A stretch of DNA of 64,000 nt. Origin: Girardia tigrina. Taxonomy: Eukaryota > Platyhelminthes > Tricladida > Dugesiidae. A program made the position numbers and the translations under genes. Below the pieces are notes generated by a model that worked only from the letters and a program-made list of their open reading frames with translations, was not told where the DNA came from and made no database searches. Every line of letters starts with the position of its first letter. Within the stretch, counting starts at the first letter, position 1. The DNA is taken from the NCBI GenBank assembly GCA_001938485.1, contig MQRK01226294.1, positions 15,741-79,740 on the forward strand, read 5' to 3'. This document shows positions 1 through 11,770 of the stretch, piece by piece.

Positions 1-433
1 TTCGTTGTCTTGTAAGCAATGAATTGAATATCAGTAATCGACTTTCAATGTTGGCTTGATTCAATTCATGTGGTATCCATTTTCCTTCTTTTTGAATCAT
101 TTTCATAGCATGCAGACGTGTACTTATGGATGCTTGAGTAACATTTAACTGTTTTGCAAGCTCTTTCTCTGTTTGAGTAGAATCTTCCTTCAGTAATGAT
201 TCCAAATCTTCATCTTCGAATCTTTTTGGTTGACCGGAACGCTCTTTGTCACTTACGTCGAAATCTCCACTTTTGAAACGTTTATACCAGTTCTCGCAAG
301 TCTGTTGAGTTAGTGCATGTTGACCTTAAGTTTCTTCAAGAAACCGAAAACTGTCTGCAGCTTTTTTCTTTTGATTAAAGCAAAACAGAAGTGCTTCCCG
401 CAAATGGTGTTTTGTTGATATGAAAGTTGTCAT
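1..433 (-). pseudogene. mariner transposase, N-terminal part, cut by window edge
   Basis: Read on the minus strand from an ATG at 433-431, the translation begins MTTFISTKHHLREALLFCF and continues through a helix-turn-helix region (CENWYKRFKSGDFDVSD, RSGQPKRFEDEDL) typical of the mariner HTH_48 domain, followed by the second HTH (KELAKQLNVTQASISTRLH) and HELNQANIESR. An in-frame TAA at 326-328 interrupts the first HTH, so this copy is dead as read. The catalytic domain lies off the left edge. No clear terminal inverted repeat was seen upstream of the ATG. It lies inside the last visible intron of the b5 reductase gene. The mariner family is clear; the subfamily is not. Confidence 0.85.
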
Positions 434-1510
434 GCTAAAACGTGATTAAAAATATGTTTATGACGCATTTAAGGTCAATGACCTACTTAATTCTAATGCC
501 TCGATTTCAGCACTTTAAAAATATGTACGTACGTCTGTAAAATAATGCTTATTACAAAGGTTACATCATCTCTTAGAAAATCCAAAAAACTAAGTTATAC
601 ACCTAATAAATACAAATTTTTTTTATTTTTAATTGAGAAATTTATTAATGAATTAATAAATTTTCTTAAAAAAAATTACCAAGTTCGTGAATTAAACAAT
701 TACACGAATTCGGTATAACACATATTGTTTTATATCAAAAATTTTATCAATTTAATAATTTTATTCTCATAAGAGTATCAGAACTATTTATACAGACAAC
801 TTAATGGAAAGTGATTTGATAAGAATTTCTCGACAAGTGTTTTATCGTTTCAAATTTTTCTTCATAGATTTCAGGTACCACAATTGTAAAAAGTGCTCAA
901 AAACTGTGTGAAAGTGACTGAAAGGTTCGCTAGCGAAGTTGTAACGATTTCTAACTAAATCGTTTCACAAAAAGGTTGTTCTTCCGTCTCTCTGGTTACA
1001 AGAATAAACAAAATTTTCATTGTTTATTGAAAATAACCTGAGATAAATTCATGAGAGAATTATAGGACGTTATTCTAAAAAAGATGTGCAAAAATGATTC
1101 TCTGAATGATGGAAATTTTCCTAAATCATCTGCGGCAATGTCTCAAGATTGGAAGCAACTTTCTAGAGAATGTAATTTAGTAAAGCTAAATTAAAAATCG
1201 GTATCATTTTATTTAAACCAAAATAAAATTAATTTTAAATCTAAAAATTGAGTTATTTCTGCAAGACGCTGTACAAAGACATCATAATATTTGGTCACTC
1301 GAAATATTAGCAGAAATCATTAGCAAATAATATTAATTGATAAAAATAAAATATTTTATCGTAGTTTCATTTTCTTAGATTTCAATGTAAAAGTGAAAAT
1401 AAATTATGATTCAACAGACAGGTTCATATATCAACCTGAACAAATGAAAAAATAAAGAGGAACAGAAAAAAAAGATTACAAGTAAAAATTAGAAAATTTC
1501 ATAAACTGAC
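434..1510. other. intronic AT-rich DNA with no recognised feature
   Basis: This stretch lies downstream of the last visible b5 reductase exon and upstream of the mariner fragment. I looked for the remaining reductase exons (NADH-binding CGPPPM region) on the minus strand and found none, so they should lie beyond the left edge. Confidence 0.5.
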
Positions 1511-1863
1511 TTGATTGGCATAAAGAAGATTCAACTGAGTTGTATCATTAGGATCTTCAAAAACATGCCTAATCAATTGCAGCATTGGTGTAATACCAGT
1601 ACCACCGGCAATCATGTTTACTTTTTTAACATGATGAGATACAGGGCTGCTCTTTTTGTCTGGTCGTATTTCAAAAACACCTAAATACAATATAGATGAA
1701 GAGTAAGAAGTGTGTTTGACATTTGCTATAAACCTTTTCCTTTGTAAACTAATAATCCTGAAGGCCCTCTTACATCAATAAAATCTCCGACTTCCATATT
1801 TTCTAAAAATTGACTCATTTTTCCCCCATCGGGAAATTTTGGATGTACATTTTTTCGATAAAT
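1511..1863 (-). CDS. CYB5R: b5 reductase exons 5-6 (FAD/NADH domain junction)
   Basis: Exon 5 (1734-1863) encodes [20 protein letters not shown] through [11 protein letters not shown]; exon 6 (1511-1680) encodes [12 protein letters not shown], the NADH-binding GGTGITPM and ends at LLYANQ before a GTCAGT donor. The 53-bp intron between them splits a Gly codon. Confidence 0.93.
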
Positions 1864-4800
1864 CTAAAAAATGTCAAATGATATTTCATTTAATCATAAA
1901 ATAAGACCCAAATTTATAATGAAAACAAATTAATGGTATGCATTCCCAGACTAAAATATAATGACAGTAGACATATATCAGGCCCATGAGTATATTTCCT
2001 ATTTTTCATAAGTCACATTATTGTTAAAACATTCAAAAATATATACCCAACTCTTTTGACAAAGTATTTAATTAAATAATGATTTTTATCATTACTGTTG
2101 TATTCAAGAAACATGATTGGAAGGTCTGAAGGTTTGAAATATTTTGTCGTGATTGATCACTTAGTTTAGCTTAATATAATAATATTACTTTGACATAATA
2201 ATTTTATGCTAAATCGAAAACGTGATTGTGAGAAATATTTGAATTTGTTTAAATGTGTAAATGTATTGATGCGGTATGTTGATTTAAGTATGTTGAATTT
2301 AGAATGGTGATTCTCCCACAGAGATGGAAATTGGTATTTTTTATTTAAATTTAAAGTGATTGACTATTCGAACACAATTAAAATTAAGTTTAATATTTTT
2401 TAGTAAAATTTAAATTAAATGCACTTTTAATAATTTGATGACATTTTTATTATTTTAAGATTTATTGAAAAATGGTAAAAATTATTATTTTTTTAATTAA
2501 TATTTTTAGAGGCTAAATATTTTAAAAAATAATTTAGAAAAATTGTTCGAATAATCATGAGTAAAAATAGAAATAAGAAAACCAATTAGAAAGATGACAA
2601 ACGATGAAATACTTTCTGAGTCATAATGACTCTAAATGTGATTGTAATAAACATTCAAACGAGACTTGTTTAAATGTTCTTAATAGTGATATTTATATAG
2701 GACTGTTTCAATTTTTAAACTGTTACATAGAAACTATGATCTAACAGTGACGTAGTATGAAAATATATTAATTATATAAAATCTTATAGGTAGAGAGCAA
2801 GCTGATAAATGTTAATATTTGGTACTTTAACGACTTAACCGAAAATTTAATTAACTGGAGTAATAAAATAGAATTACAGAAAACATGTTGAGCTCAAATA
2901 TTTCTCCGAAAAATAACTCATCGATTATGTAGATATTATATTAATGAAACGAAATTATGAAATTACTAATGAGCATGATATTTAAAAACAATAGTTTAAA
3001 AGAAACGTTAAAAGCATCAGCATATATCGAAAGGCCGTTTATTTATTTAATCTGTTTTGGTTATTGACATTTATAATACCATCGGTTAGAGACAAAATAA
3101 ATCGTGTTTAAACAAAAGCAGTAAATGATTGTTTTAAACACGAAACCAAATACATACAGAGTGTGATGACATAACTCTGAATAAGTGTTATAATCATAAT
3201 CGTTCAAATTAGAAAATAGTTGTAGAATTCGGTGTCTATTACTATGAACATGTGAAAATAAGACCAAGAAATCAATAATTTTATATTAACCGAGTAAGAA
3301 TCGAAGCACGTTTTGATATTGCTAAAAACATTTCTATATAAAAATTTTAAGAACTATAAAAATGATAAAAATTGACTTTAAAAATCTTTGATATTACAAA
3401 ACACAGTTACGTAACCGACTGTTACTTCATGCTATCATTCAACAAAGTGTCATTCGACACGTTTCTATTGTAATTTAGAAAATCTTCGTAAGATTAATAT
3501 TGTGATAAATCAAAGGAATAAATAGAGATTACAGCAACCTTTAACCGAAGTAATCGTAATAATGTATCTAGCAGTAAATGTAATAACTTTAACAGAACTA
3601 ACAAAAAATCAAACATTTTATTAGGTAAATTCTAATTGAAATCTAATAATTATTTTATAATGAAAAATAATTAAATGGTTATAATTTATTTAAAATTTTT
3701 TCCGGTGTATTGCTATTAGAAATAATTAATTACGTTTCACAATTGTATATGGAGATTTAAATGAATAAATTGTTGAATGAACAATTGTGAATATTCGTTA
3801 TTCGGTCTATCGATCGTAATCGGCGCACATACCGTCCATTGAGAATATGAAATGCGAGCCAATCGATAGACAACAATTTATATGCATACCACTACTTAAC
3901 CACATAAATGAGAAAATCAATAAAATTACTTAAATTTTATAGAAAGATAAAAAATCAATGAATTCACTTTTAGAAGAAAAAAATCTTACTTTAACAACCA
4001 AATCCATATGGCCTTTAATTTTATCATTAGTGACAGGCGTGTATGGCCGGACGACGAGTTGCCCATCGATTTTGGTACTCAAATATATGTGTTGTCCTAA
4101 AAATATGGCCAGATATTATTTAGGGCATTACAATAGCGTAAATTTATATTATATGTAATTATACTATTATTTAATATTACTTAAATTCGTGTATTTGTAG
4201 ATTACTTGCATACTCTATTAGAACGTGATTATTTGATTAAATAAATTACTTGCAATTAATAGCTTATATCTTAAATATTTAATATTAAAAATTCACGAAA
4301 ATTGCATAGTATTAACAATAGTTCTTACAATACTCAATGATATTATTAAGTGATGCGGCATGAGTAGGAATGTCACCTCGTAATCTTTACAAGTATTTTT
4401 AGGCACTTCATTTACATGAATTATCAGTTTCATTTTATAACATAAATATACCTTCTAATAGTTATGGTACCTTATTAAATTACGAAATTGTTGAAACATT
4501 TTGGTCAAGGTTTAGCTATTTTCTCTAGCAGTTGTTCGAAACAATATTTAAGACAAACATCGAGTAAAAATGACTATTTTATCTCTATTTAAATAATTTA
4601 TATAATAACAGCTCTTATTTAAATTTAGATTGAAAAATTCTAACAAACATTACAAATCTATAATGTCAGTCGTGTCTTTAAAAGATAATAAAACATGAAT
4701 TCATTATTTGGTATACGTTACTTGTGTTAAATCGAATTTGTGTAATTGTCGAATTAACGCAGGAAGCAAAAATATTTAAATAAAACATTTTAAAGCTTTT

Positions 4801-7800
4801 TCACAGTAAATTGTTTTAATTGAGATTTTTTTTATTTTTAATATGAAAATCCCTTTATCAGAGAATAATGAATTCATTATTTGAAGATTTACTATTCTCT
4901 GCAGTAGTAATATACCTAGATGATGTCTTAATTTACTCAAAATCAATGAAGGACCATATGAGACTATTAGAAGAAGTACTGAATAGACTGAAGAAAGCCG
5001 TTTTAAAAGTCAATCCAGGGAAATGCAAATTCGGATAATATAACTTACTTTTAATATCAACAAGATTATTTTACATATTATGCTCCTGCACCGACAATAT
5101 TATTTACCCAGTTTATGAGTTCAGCTTTATAATAATTCGGAAATTTAAAAGTGAATGGAACACAGCAGTATTGTTTTAACCGTGTACCGTTTGGATTTTC
5201 AACAGCAACCGGAACGTTTCAGAGAATAATGAATTCATTATTTGAAGATTTACTATTCTCTGCAGTAGTAATATACCTAGATGATGTCTTAATTTACTCA
5301 AAATCAATGAAGGACCATATGAGACTATTAGAAGAAGTACTGAATAGACTGAAGAAAGCCGTTTTAAAAGTCAATCCAGGGAAATGCAAATTCGGAGTGG
5401 GGGAGCTGATATTTCTGGGACATACAATTAACAAAGAAAGAATCTCAACAAATAAATTGAAAGTGGCAGAAATTCAAAATTTTTCAATTGCAAAGTGTAC
5501 TCGAAATTTACGAGCATTTTTAGGTCTGTGTAACTATTATCGACGATTTATCAAGAATTACGCAGAATTAGCAGGACCTTTGCACAGTGCGTGTAGCGGA
5601 AAATGTAAAGAAATATTTTGTCAGACCAGTGCGACAGAAGTTTTAACGAATTGAAGCAAAAGGTATGTGGTGCATCAATATTAGCATTTGTGAACCCGAA
5701 TAATAATTTCATCTTAGACACAGATGCATCATTTGGATCGATAGGAGCAGTTCTAAGTCAGATATCAGAAGAGAAAAAAGTAGTAATCGCGTAAGCATCG
5801 AGGACTTTAACCACACATAAAAAGGGTGCTGTGTAACAAGAAAGGAACTATTAGCTTTACAAGAGTTCATGTTACATTTCAAGCAATATTTATATGGTAA
5901 GCGATTTACAGCAAGAACTGATCATAAAGCACTGGTATATATGAAGAGTACTTCCAAACCAATAACTCTTGGTTTCGTTTACTCTTTTTTTCGTTAACTC
6001 TTGTCATCGTTAAGTTTCAAATTTGATAACCGATTTTTAACTTGAAATCGCAGTGTTTTTCGATCAGTTACATAGTTGTTGCAATTAATTACATTTTTGA
6101 AAAAATTGATACAAGATATGACTGGCTTAATGAAAAAGAAGTCTATTAAATCAACTATTCAAATAAATTAAAATAGCAAGAAGGACTATCTTAATGTCTT
6201 TTCATACATTCAATCTAACTTTAGTGAAAAATCTAGCATTTCTAACCAAATTTCTCTAGAAAATTATTTGGTTATCAATGACGAAGCTAAAGTCGAAGAA
6301 AGTGTAGCAGATGAAGATATCGTTCAAGCAATTCGAGATAATAGTATTCCCCTAGACAATAGTGAAAATGAAGAAGAACAATTACCACAGCATCCAGTTT
6401 GACTTACAAATGCTCTGCATAGTATTTCAACATTGTTATCATTATTTATTGAAAATGGGTTTTTAACAACCAGTTTGTATGTTATTGATCAAGAAATGAT
6501 TGGACAAATAATGATCAATCAAAGACAAAAGTTGATAACCGATTTCATACACGATGTGAGAGAGGAACTTTTAAATTAATATATTTCAATATATATTTCA
6601 ATATCAAAATTTTTTGGATCTTATCTAATGAGATTAATAAGTCATACTACATAAAGAACTTCGTTAATTGTAATTATATTTGCATTTTTACCTTTTTGAT
6701 CACATTTAGTATTCCGAGTCATAAAAATTTATTAAATTTCTTTATAACGAAATAATTTGAAAGGTCCCTTGAATTTATTGTAGAGAGATTCCATTGTATT
6801 TAGTATTTGTCTGCAATTCTAAGAGTTAATCATTTTTACAATAAAAAATTTACAAAAAAAATTGCAGAACTGGACCTGAGCACCAATAGTAGAAAACTAG
6901 AAAATGATGAAAGGGATTTAATAACATTATTCTATTACGATCGTCAGACAAAAAATATTGAACGACCCCTTTTTGCATCTCAACCACGATAAAAACTACA
7001 ATCGAATAGTTTTTTTGGAATTGAACATTTTGATAACATGATTTAAACTTTATAGAAGCGATATTATATTATCGAAATTTTCAATTCCAATGAACTATTC
7101 AAGAGCGATTTTCATCGTGAAAGATTTACCCTAGTAGTCACATATGAACCACCGATGGAAAGAGAAGACCGAAAACCTTTCCAGATTTGAACTTACAAGA
7201 TTTCGATATTGATTTTTTTGAAAAATCAAATGAATAAAGAGAATAAAACGACGAATTGCAGAATGTCATATGATTCCGGTTGTATCCTCAAAATATTCAA
7301 TAAATGCAAAATCGATGAATATTTGCCCAAATCATTGAGTATCGTTGAAATGACATTTGAATATTGTATTGTCATCGAAAAGAAGCTCATATACAAAATT
7401 TCAGCTCTCCGTGACATAAGGTGGTCAAAAATTCGGTCGCAAGATTTGAAAAAAAAGCGTAATATAAATAGCGAAGTAAAGATAAATCATTTAAAAAATA
7501 ATAATGGTACAAAAAAACATTGAAAAATGTTGTTTTCTTGTTGAGATAGCTAACGAATAATATAATATAATAAAATGGTCATGGTTCCTTTCTCGCACCA
7601 TTATTAGAATATATTTGTAAAATTTACCTGTTTTCATGAATTTTTAAGTAAAAATTCATATTCAAATTTTATATTTTCTGAAAAACAATGCATTTACAGA
7701 TGAATAAAAAAACTAAAACTTGCATTTTAATTTAAATTTTTTAAAACAATTAAATTAATAATTCGGAGAAATATTATAATTTTCGCTAATAAACATAAAA

Positions 7801-9780
7801 TTAAAAATAATTAATATAAAATTTTCAAAATAATTTTTTTAATGTTATAATTATTGTGATTTATTATTTATTTGCTTAAATAATATTAAATTAGAATGTG
7901 ATTTTTTTTATTTTAATTTATTTTTGTGAGAGGTGGTTGCAACATCGATATTCGAGTTCATTTTTTAACACCAAAATTTATTTATATAACAATTCGCATA
8001 TTTAAAACATTTTTCCTGTTAATTTAATTATCTCGCCCCAAATTAATCTATTAAATTCTTTTCGATTTAATTTTTAAAATCCTGAAAATTTATTTCAAAA
8101 ATTATTTAAAATTTATTTTCAAAATTTATTTAAAATTGCTTATTAAAAATATTTTTATTTATAAATAAAAATTTAATATTTAATGGTTTTCTTAACATTT
8201 TTAATTTTAAGATATTTAATAGATACATTAAAAGATATTTTTTATTTTTAAATAGATATTTAATTTTTTTATGCTTTTCGTTTATTATATCATTTTTAAT
8301 TTTTTAAAATATTTAAAAACACATTAAAAAATATTTTATTTTTTAAAAACGTTTTTGTTTTTTAATAGTTGTTTTATTATGTCATTTTTAATTTTAAAAT
8401 ATTGAATAAGCATATTAACATTAAAATATTTTACCTCTTTAAATTCAAAAAATAATAAATTATTCTGACGAGATAAAAATTTAAATTAACCCCTCATAAT
8501 TTTTACTCAATTTTTAAACGTATTTATTTTGAAATCTATTGAAGATACGATTCGGAATGATAAATTCATAAAATATAGTACCATTTTTAAATGTCAAAAT
8601 ATTGGTGCAGAGCAGGGTTATTCTTTAGTTTCCCCTTGAAATATTTTTTAAGAGAAATTTATTATCTGTTTTAGACATTTTCACATTCAAAATCATATTT
8701 GTATCTTGTTTCTGTTAAGAAATAAATTGTATTGAAGTTGAAATATTAAATTAAAAAAAACTTACTTTAAATTAAATTTATTAAAATATTGTTTGTAAAG
8801 CAAATTCTTAGTAAAATACCGTTCTGATGGTCACTGATGGAAAAGTTTTAGTTTTATTAATTATAAATAATAATAATAAATAATAATAACAAATAATTAA
8901 AATAAAAATAACAAACTATTAAAAAATAGGTAATTATAGGTAATAAATTATTCGAATAATAATAAATAATAAAAAAATATTTGAATAAAAAATATTACTT
9001 AAGAATATTTAACTAATAAATGATTAAGTGAATAATAATTAATATAAATAATAAATATATATTTCCAATTTCAATCACCTAACATTCTATTCATGAATTA
9101 TATCATTTGTTCTTATAAAATTAATTTAAAAGAAAATTTTGTTTAATTTTTCTATTTAAACTTCAAATTTAGAATCTGGTAAAAATATTTTTCTGTAAAA
9201 ACAAATGTATGGTGTGAGGGCTAAAGATAAAATAATAAGAATGATAATATTTATAAAAATAATAATAAATAAAACAATTATAATTAATAAATAATTATAT
9301 AAATTAAATAATAAATAATAAAATTAAAAATAACAAATTATTAAAGCAGAAGTTATTAGTAAAAAATTAATCAATAATCAAATAATAATAAATAATTCAA
9401 TGAATAATAAAAACAATTAATTAAATAAGAAAAACAAATTAAAGAATAGGTAATTAAAAATATTAAATGAATAATGATTAATATAAGTAATAAACACATG
9501 TTTTTCTATTTCAATGGAGAGCCGAAATTCATTTTACCTTACATTCTATTAATAAAAACATCATGTGTTTAAATAAAATCATTTAAAAGTAGATATTTGT
9601 AAAAAAAATATCTGGTATGAAAACTAAAGATAAAATATTAAAAAAATGATAATATTTATAAAAAATAATAAAAAAAATAATTATAATATTAAGTAATAAA
9701 TAACTAAATTAAAAATAACAAATTATTAAAAAATAGGTAATTAATAACAAATTAATACAGAATATGTAATTATTAAATGA

Positions 9781-9835
<55 letters not shown>

Positions 9836-10351
9836 ATAGAGAATAGAAATTCATTTTACCTTACATTCTACTCATAAAAAAATATCATTTGTTTAAATAA
9901 AATTAATTCAAAAGTAGACTTTCTATTTAAAATTCCCAACGGAAAATCAAATATTATCTCGGGGCAGAATGAAACCATGACAAAAAATATCACAAAAGCA
10001 CACAAAATAACTACCGATTGGCAGTCCTAAAATGTGTTCTGGCGATGGCAGTTTGAATCGAAATTTGATCGTATCGTGACTGATAATCTTGAAAATAAAT
10101 CGATTAGGTGACAGAGTGCTAAAATATCAACAGGTCAAAAACTTCTTTGTCGACTAATTTCAGAGGATATTTAACTGACGAATCGATTAAAGTAACTTTT
10201 TTCTTTCTACTCGAAAGAATGTAATATATAGCGGCAGTTGTAGCAACTGCAACTCCCATACCAATAACTATCGGTATGGACTATTAAAAATTAACAAAAC
10301 ACTTTTTTAAACGCAATAAAATTAATTTACCATGATCAATTTTGCAGACAT
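1511..10351 (-). CDS. CYB5R: NADH-cytochrome b5 reductase (microsomal type), six exons visible, 3' end off window
   Basis: The flavoenzyme transfers electrons from NADH through FAD to cytochrome b5 at the ER or mitochondrial outer membrane. Exons on the minus strand are 10331-10351, 10143-10280, 10015-10087, 3990-4096, 1734-1863 and 1511-1680. All junctions are GT-AG, phases agree at every join, and together they encode about 213 residues against roughly 300 in the family. Residues 8-29 ([20 protein letters not shown]) form the N-terminal anchor. [20 protein letters not shown] precedes [20 protein letters not shown] with the FAD-binding RPYTPVT motif. [17 protein letters not shown] and [13 protein letters not shown] follow, then the NADH-binding [15 protein letters not shown]. 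The last quarter, including CGPPPM, is off the left edge. The start is MSAKLIM at 10351, followed at once by a 50-bp intron. Three introns are 50-55 bp; others are 2.1 and 5.9 kb. CYB5R1 versus CYB5R3 cannot be settled. Confidence 0.95.
1864..3989. other. b5 reductase intron 4, AT-rich
   Basis: No coding feature recognised. Positions about 2285-2365 resemble 32770-32865 (shared TTTAGAATG, GGTGATTCTCCCA-like core, then TGACTATTCGAAC-like end), so an old interspersed repeat is present. Confidence 0.4.
3990..4096 (-). CDS. CYB5R: b5 reductase exon 4 (FAD-binding segment)
   Basis: Encodes [20 protein letters not shown] followed by [16 protein letters not shown]. It starts in phase 1, completing the Gly codon left by exon 3, and ends in phase 0 at a GTAAGA donor. 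An open frame on the plus strand over this exon is a shadow. Confidence 0.93.
4858..5960 (+). mobile_element. Ty3/gypsy-type retrotransposon fossil (pol fragment)
   Basis: Partial, broken pol piece in sense orientation inside intron 3 of the b5 reductase gene. Reverse transcriptase is recognised at 5151-5645 ([20 protein letters not shown], the YLDDVLIYS box, [16 protein letters not shown]) and RNase H at about 5690-5960 ([15 protein letters not shown]). No LTRs were seen. A 178-bp segment, 4858-5035, is repeated exactly at 5219-5396. The perfect identity suggests that duplication is recent even though the element is old. Confidence 0.85.
6260..6579 (+). pseudogene. pogo/Tigger transposase C-terminal remnant
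   Basis: The frame reads [20 protein letters not shown], then an acidic run [11 protein letters not shown], and after an in-frame TGA at 6400 continues [20 protein letters not shown] to a TAA at 6577. An acidic linker followed by an ALxSI/LxxFIE helix is the usual tail of Tigger/pogo DDE transposases. The DDE core is absent. It lies within the large b5 reductase intron. Confidence 0.5.
6807..6992 (+). other. short open frame, unidentified
   Basis: Sixty-one codons ([20 protein letters not shown]) lacking an ATG at the open end. No domain recognised. It lies in the intron of an opposite-strand gene and may be TE debris. Confidence 0.2.
7209..7523 (+). other. open frame, possible exon or TE relic
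   Basis: About 104 codons are open. A plausible acceptor (gaattgcag) falls at about 7261, followed by [20 protein letters not shown] and [20 protein letters not shown] and ending in a lysine-rich tail. I do not recognise the family. Length in 75% AT DNA is mildly above chance. Confidence 0.25.
7530..8860. other. AT-rich intronic DNA with an old interspersed repeat
   Basis: No gene seen. Positions about 7960-8095 match 27968-28100 in several blocks (AACACCAAAATTT, ATTTCGCC/ATCTCGCC, AATTAATCT, TTCGATT), so both are copies of one unnamed AT-rich repeat. Confidence 0.4.
8860..9960. repeat. diverged tandem repeats of about 320-460 bp, rich in AATAAT
   Basis: The segment CCTTACATTCTA with neighbouring AAAATTCATTTTACC and CATTTGTTTAAATAAA recurs at about 9075, 9535 and 9855. 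A second block (CTAAAGATAAAATA then GATAATATTTATAAAAA) recurs at about 9225 and 9630. The spacing is irregular. It sits just 3' of b5 reductase exon 3. Confidence 0.6.
9787..9833. repeat. (TA)n microsatellite
   Basis: About 23 uninterrupted TA dinucleotides. Shorter TA tracts occur near 20375 and 21345. Confidence 0.95.
10015..10351 (-). CDS. CYB5R: b5 reductase exons 1-3 cluster (membrane anchor and start of FAD domain)
   Basis: Exon 1 (10331-10351) encodes MSAKLIM. Exon 2 (10143-10280, 46 codons) encodes the hydrophobic anchor, a basic stop-transfer SSRKKK and [18 protein letters not shown]. Exon 3 (10015-10087) encodes [20 protein letters not shown] and ends in phase 1 after GLPI. The two introns are 10281-10330 (50 bp) and 10088-10142 (55 bp); the second uses a ttttcaag acceptor. 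Confidence 0.93.
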
Positions 10352-11354
10352 CCGAATTAAAAATCACAATTTTGAATTTAAATTCTGCGTAAATGATAAT
10401 TTATACAGATAAACAAAATATGTGAAAAATAATTTTCATTTGATAATTGTTTGTTTTTGTTTATTAAAATATAGTTGAAAGAATTTTATTAGGAAAAATT
10501 AAATAAATTTTATTATTATAAGGTTACTGGAAAAAAATATATATATTTGTGTTAATAAATAATTTTGATTTCTATTTTAAAAATACATAATAACAAAAAT
10601 AATAATCAATAATAACGACAAGCATTTAATAGATCTTTTAAATATCTATTTATAATGAAATAAATAGCATCTTAACCATCTCTAATGCATAACAAATCGG
10701 ATCTCTTCGTGAAACAAATTAATAAAATGCTACATTACAAAACAATCACTAAAAAGCTTCTAGTTATAACTAAGTTGAATCAATATAAGAACCGTTCAAT
10801 TATTTACAAGCTATAAATTCATGCTTCGATTTCAGTAATTATTAAATGCTTAGTAGTAACCAGCGAAAACTTTCATTTCAAAACTTTCACTTGCAAAATT
10901 TTCTTTAAAAATACAAATGACACTGAATAAGTGTTGATAAAATATTTTCGTGACAATAAAGCATTAACCACATTAAAAACATTAACTACCACATTCAGAA
11001 ATCGGTTTTCATTTTTCTCAAATGATTTTAAAATTCATGCTGTTGATTTTTAAAAAGCATAACAATAAAATTTAAACAGTGTAAAAACTTAAAGCAAAAA
11101 CATTTCAAACAGGCAAATTGCAATGGAATATTCTTATAAATATGACTGTACATATAAATCTAAATTCTGAAATTATAATGCGAACAAAATCATAAAACTA
11201 GCCACCACCCAAAAACAATATTCCATTTTTTTTCATTTGTATTTGAAACAATCAATCTAAAAATCATGTAAAACAACAAACTAAATCTTATCATCAGTTG
11301 TATAGAAGCACGGTATAGGAACATCAGCACCAATCAACAAAATCAATACAGTCA
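10352..11354. promoter_or_regulatory. intergenic spacer: NALF 3' flank and b5 reductase 5' flank
   Basis: About 1 kb between the NALF stop and the b5 reductase start; both genes run right to left. On the minus strand a TATAAAT-like sequence lies near 10400, about 50 bp upstream of the reductase ATG. This is the only promoter-like element seen and may be chance in AT-rich DNA. No clear polyadenylation signal was found close to the NALF stop. Confidence 0.3.
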
Positions 11355-11770
11355 TCATCTTATTGAAAAATTGGTATAAAAGTATAAAAAGAAACTACTA
11401 CTGATACAAATCGTAAGTTTCAGTTGATATCTACTCAATTCAAATATTGAGACTGCATGACTGCTACTAGAATTATTATGAGACGAACCATCAGTTTTGT
11501 TGACATTGACAAAATTATTTATCAATGTTGAATTCGTGAGACGGTAAACAGTTTGAATTAGTTTATGGAGACATCTCTTTTGTTGAAAAGCACAAGAATC
11601 TGGCTTGGATTCCGAAGACATATCTTGGTTTATTTTTGAGAAAAACTGATTATCACTATACGTTTCTAGTATCAATGCCTCAGAGTAACAACAATAGTTC
11701 CAAGGCATATCAACTCCGCATCTTGATTTATCATTAAGTCGATATCGAGCATTGTGATGATAGTGGCTCT
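11355..11770 (-). CDS. NALF: NALF terminal exon with hydrophobic C-tail
   Basis: Acceptor ctcttaacag; the first two bases complete a Glu codon from the preceding exon. It encodes SHYHHNARYRLNDKSRCGVD, MPWNYCCYSEALILE, two further Cys (DSCAFQQKRCL), a Ser/Asn-rich linker, and ends YQLKLTICISSSFFLYFY before the stop. The CC pair followed by a spacer and terminal hydrophobic segment matches FAM155 C-termini, where the tail anchors the protein. Confidence 0.8.

Noticed and set aside
3958-4158. 66-codon plus-strand ORF
   Set aside because: Shadow of b5 reductase exon 4 on the other strand.
9787-9833. (TA)n tract as a possible origin or regulatory site
   Set aside because: An ordinary microsatellite in AT-rich DNA; nothing supports a function.
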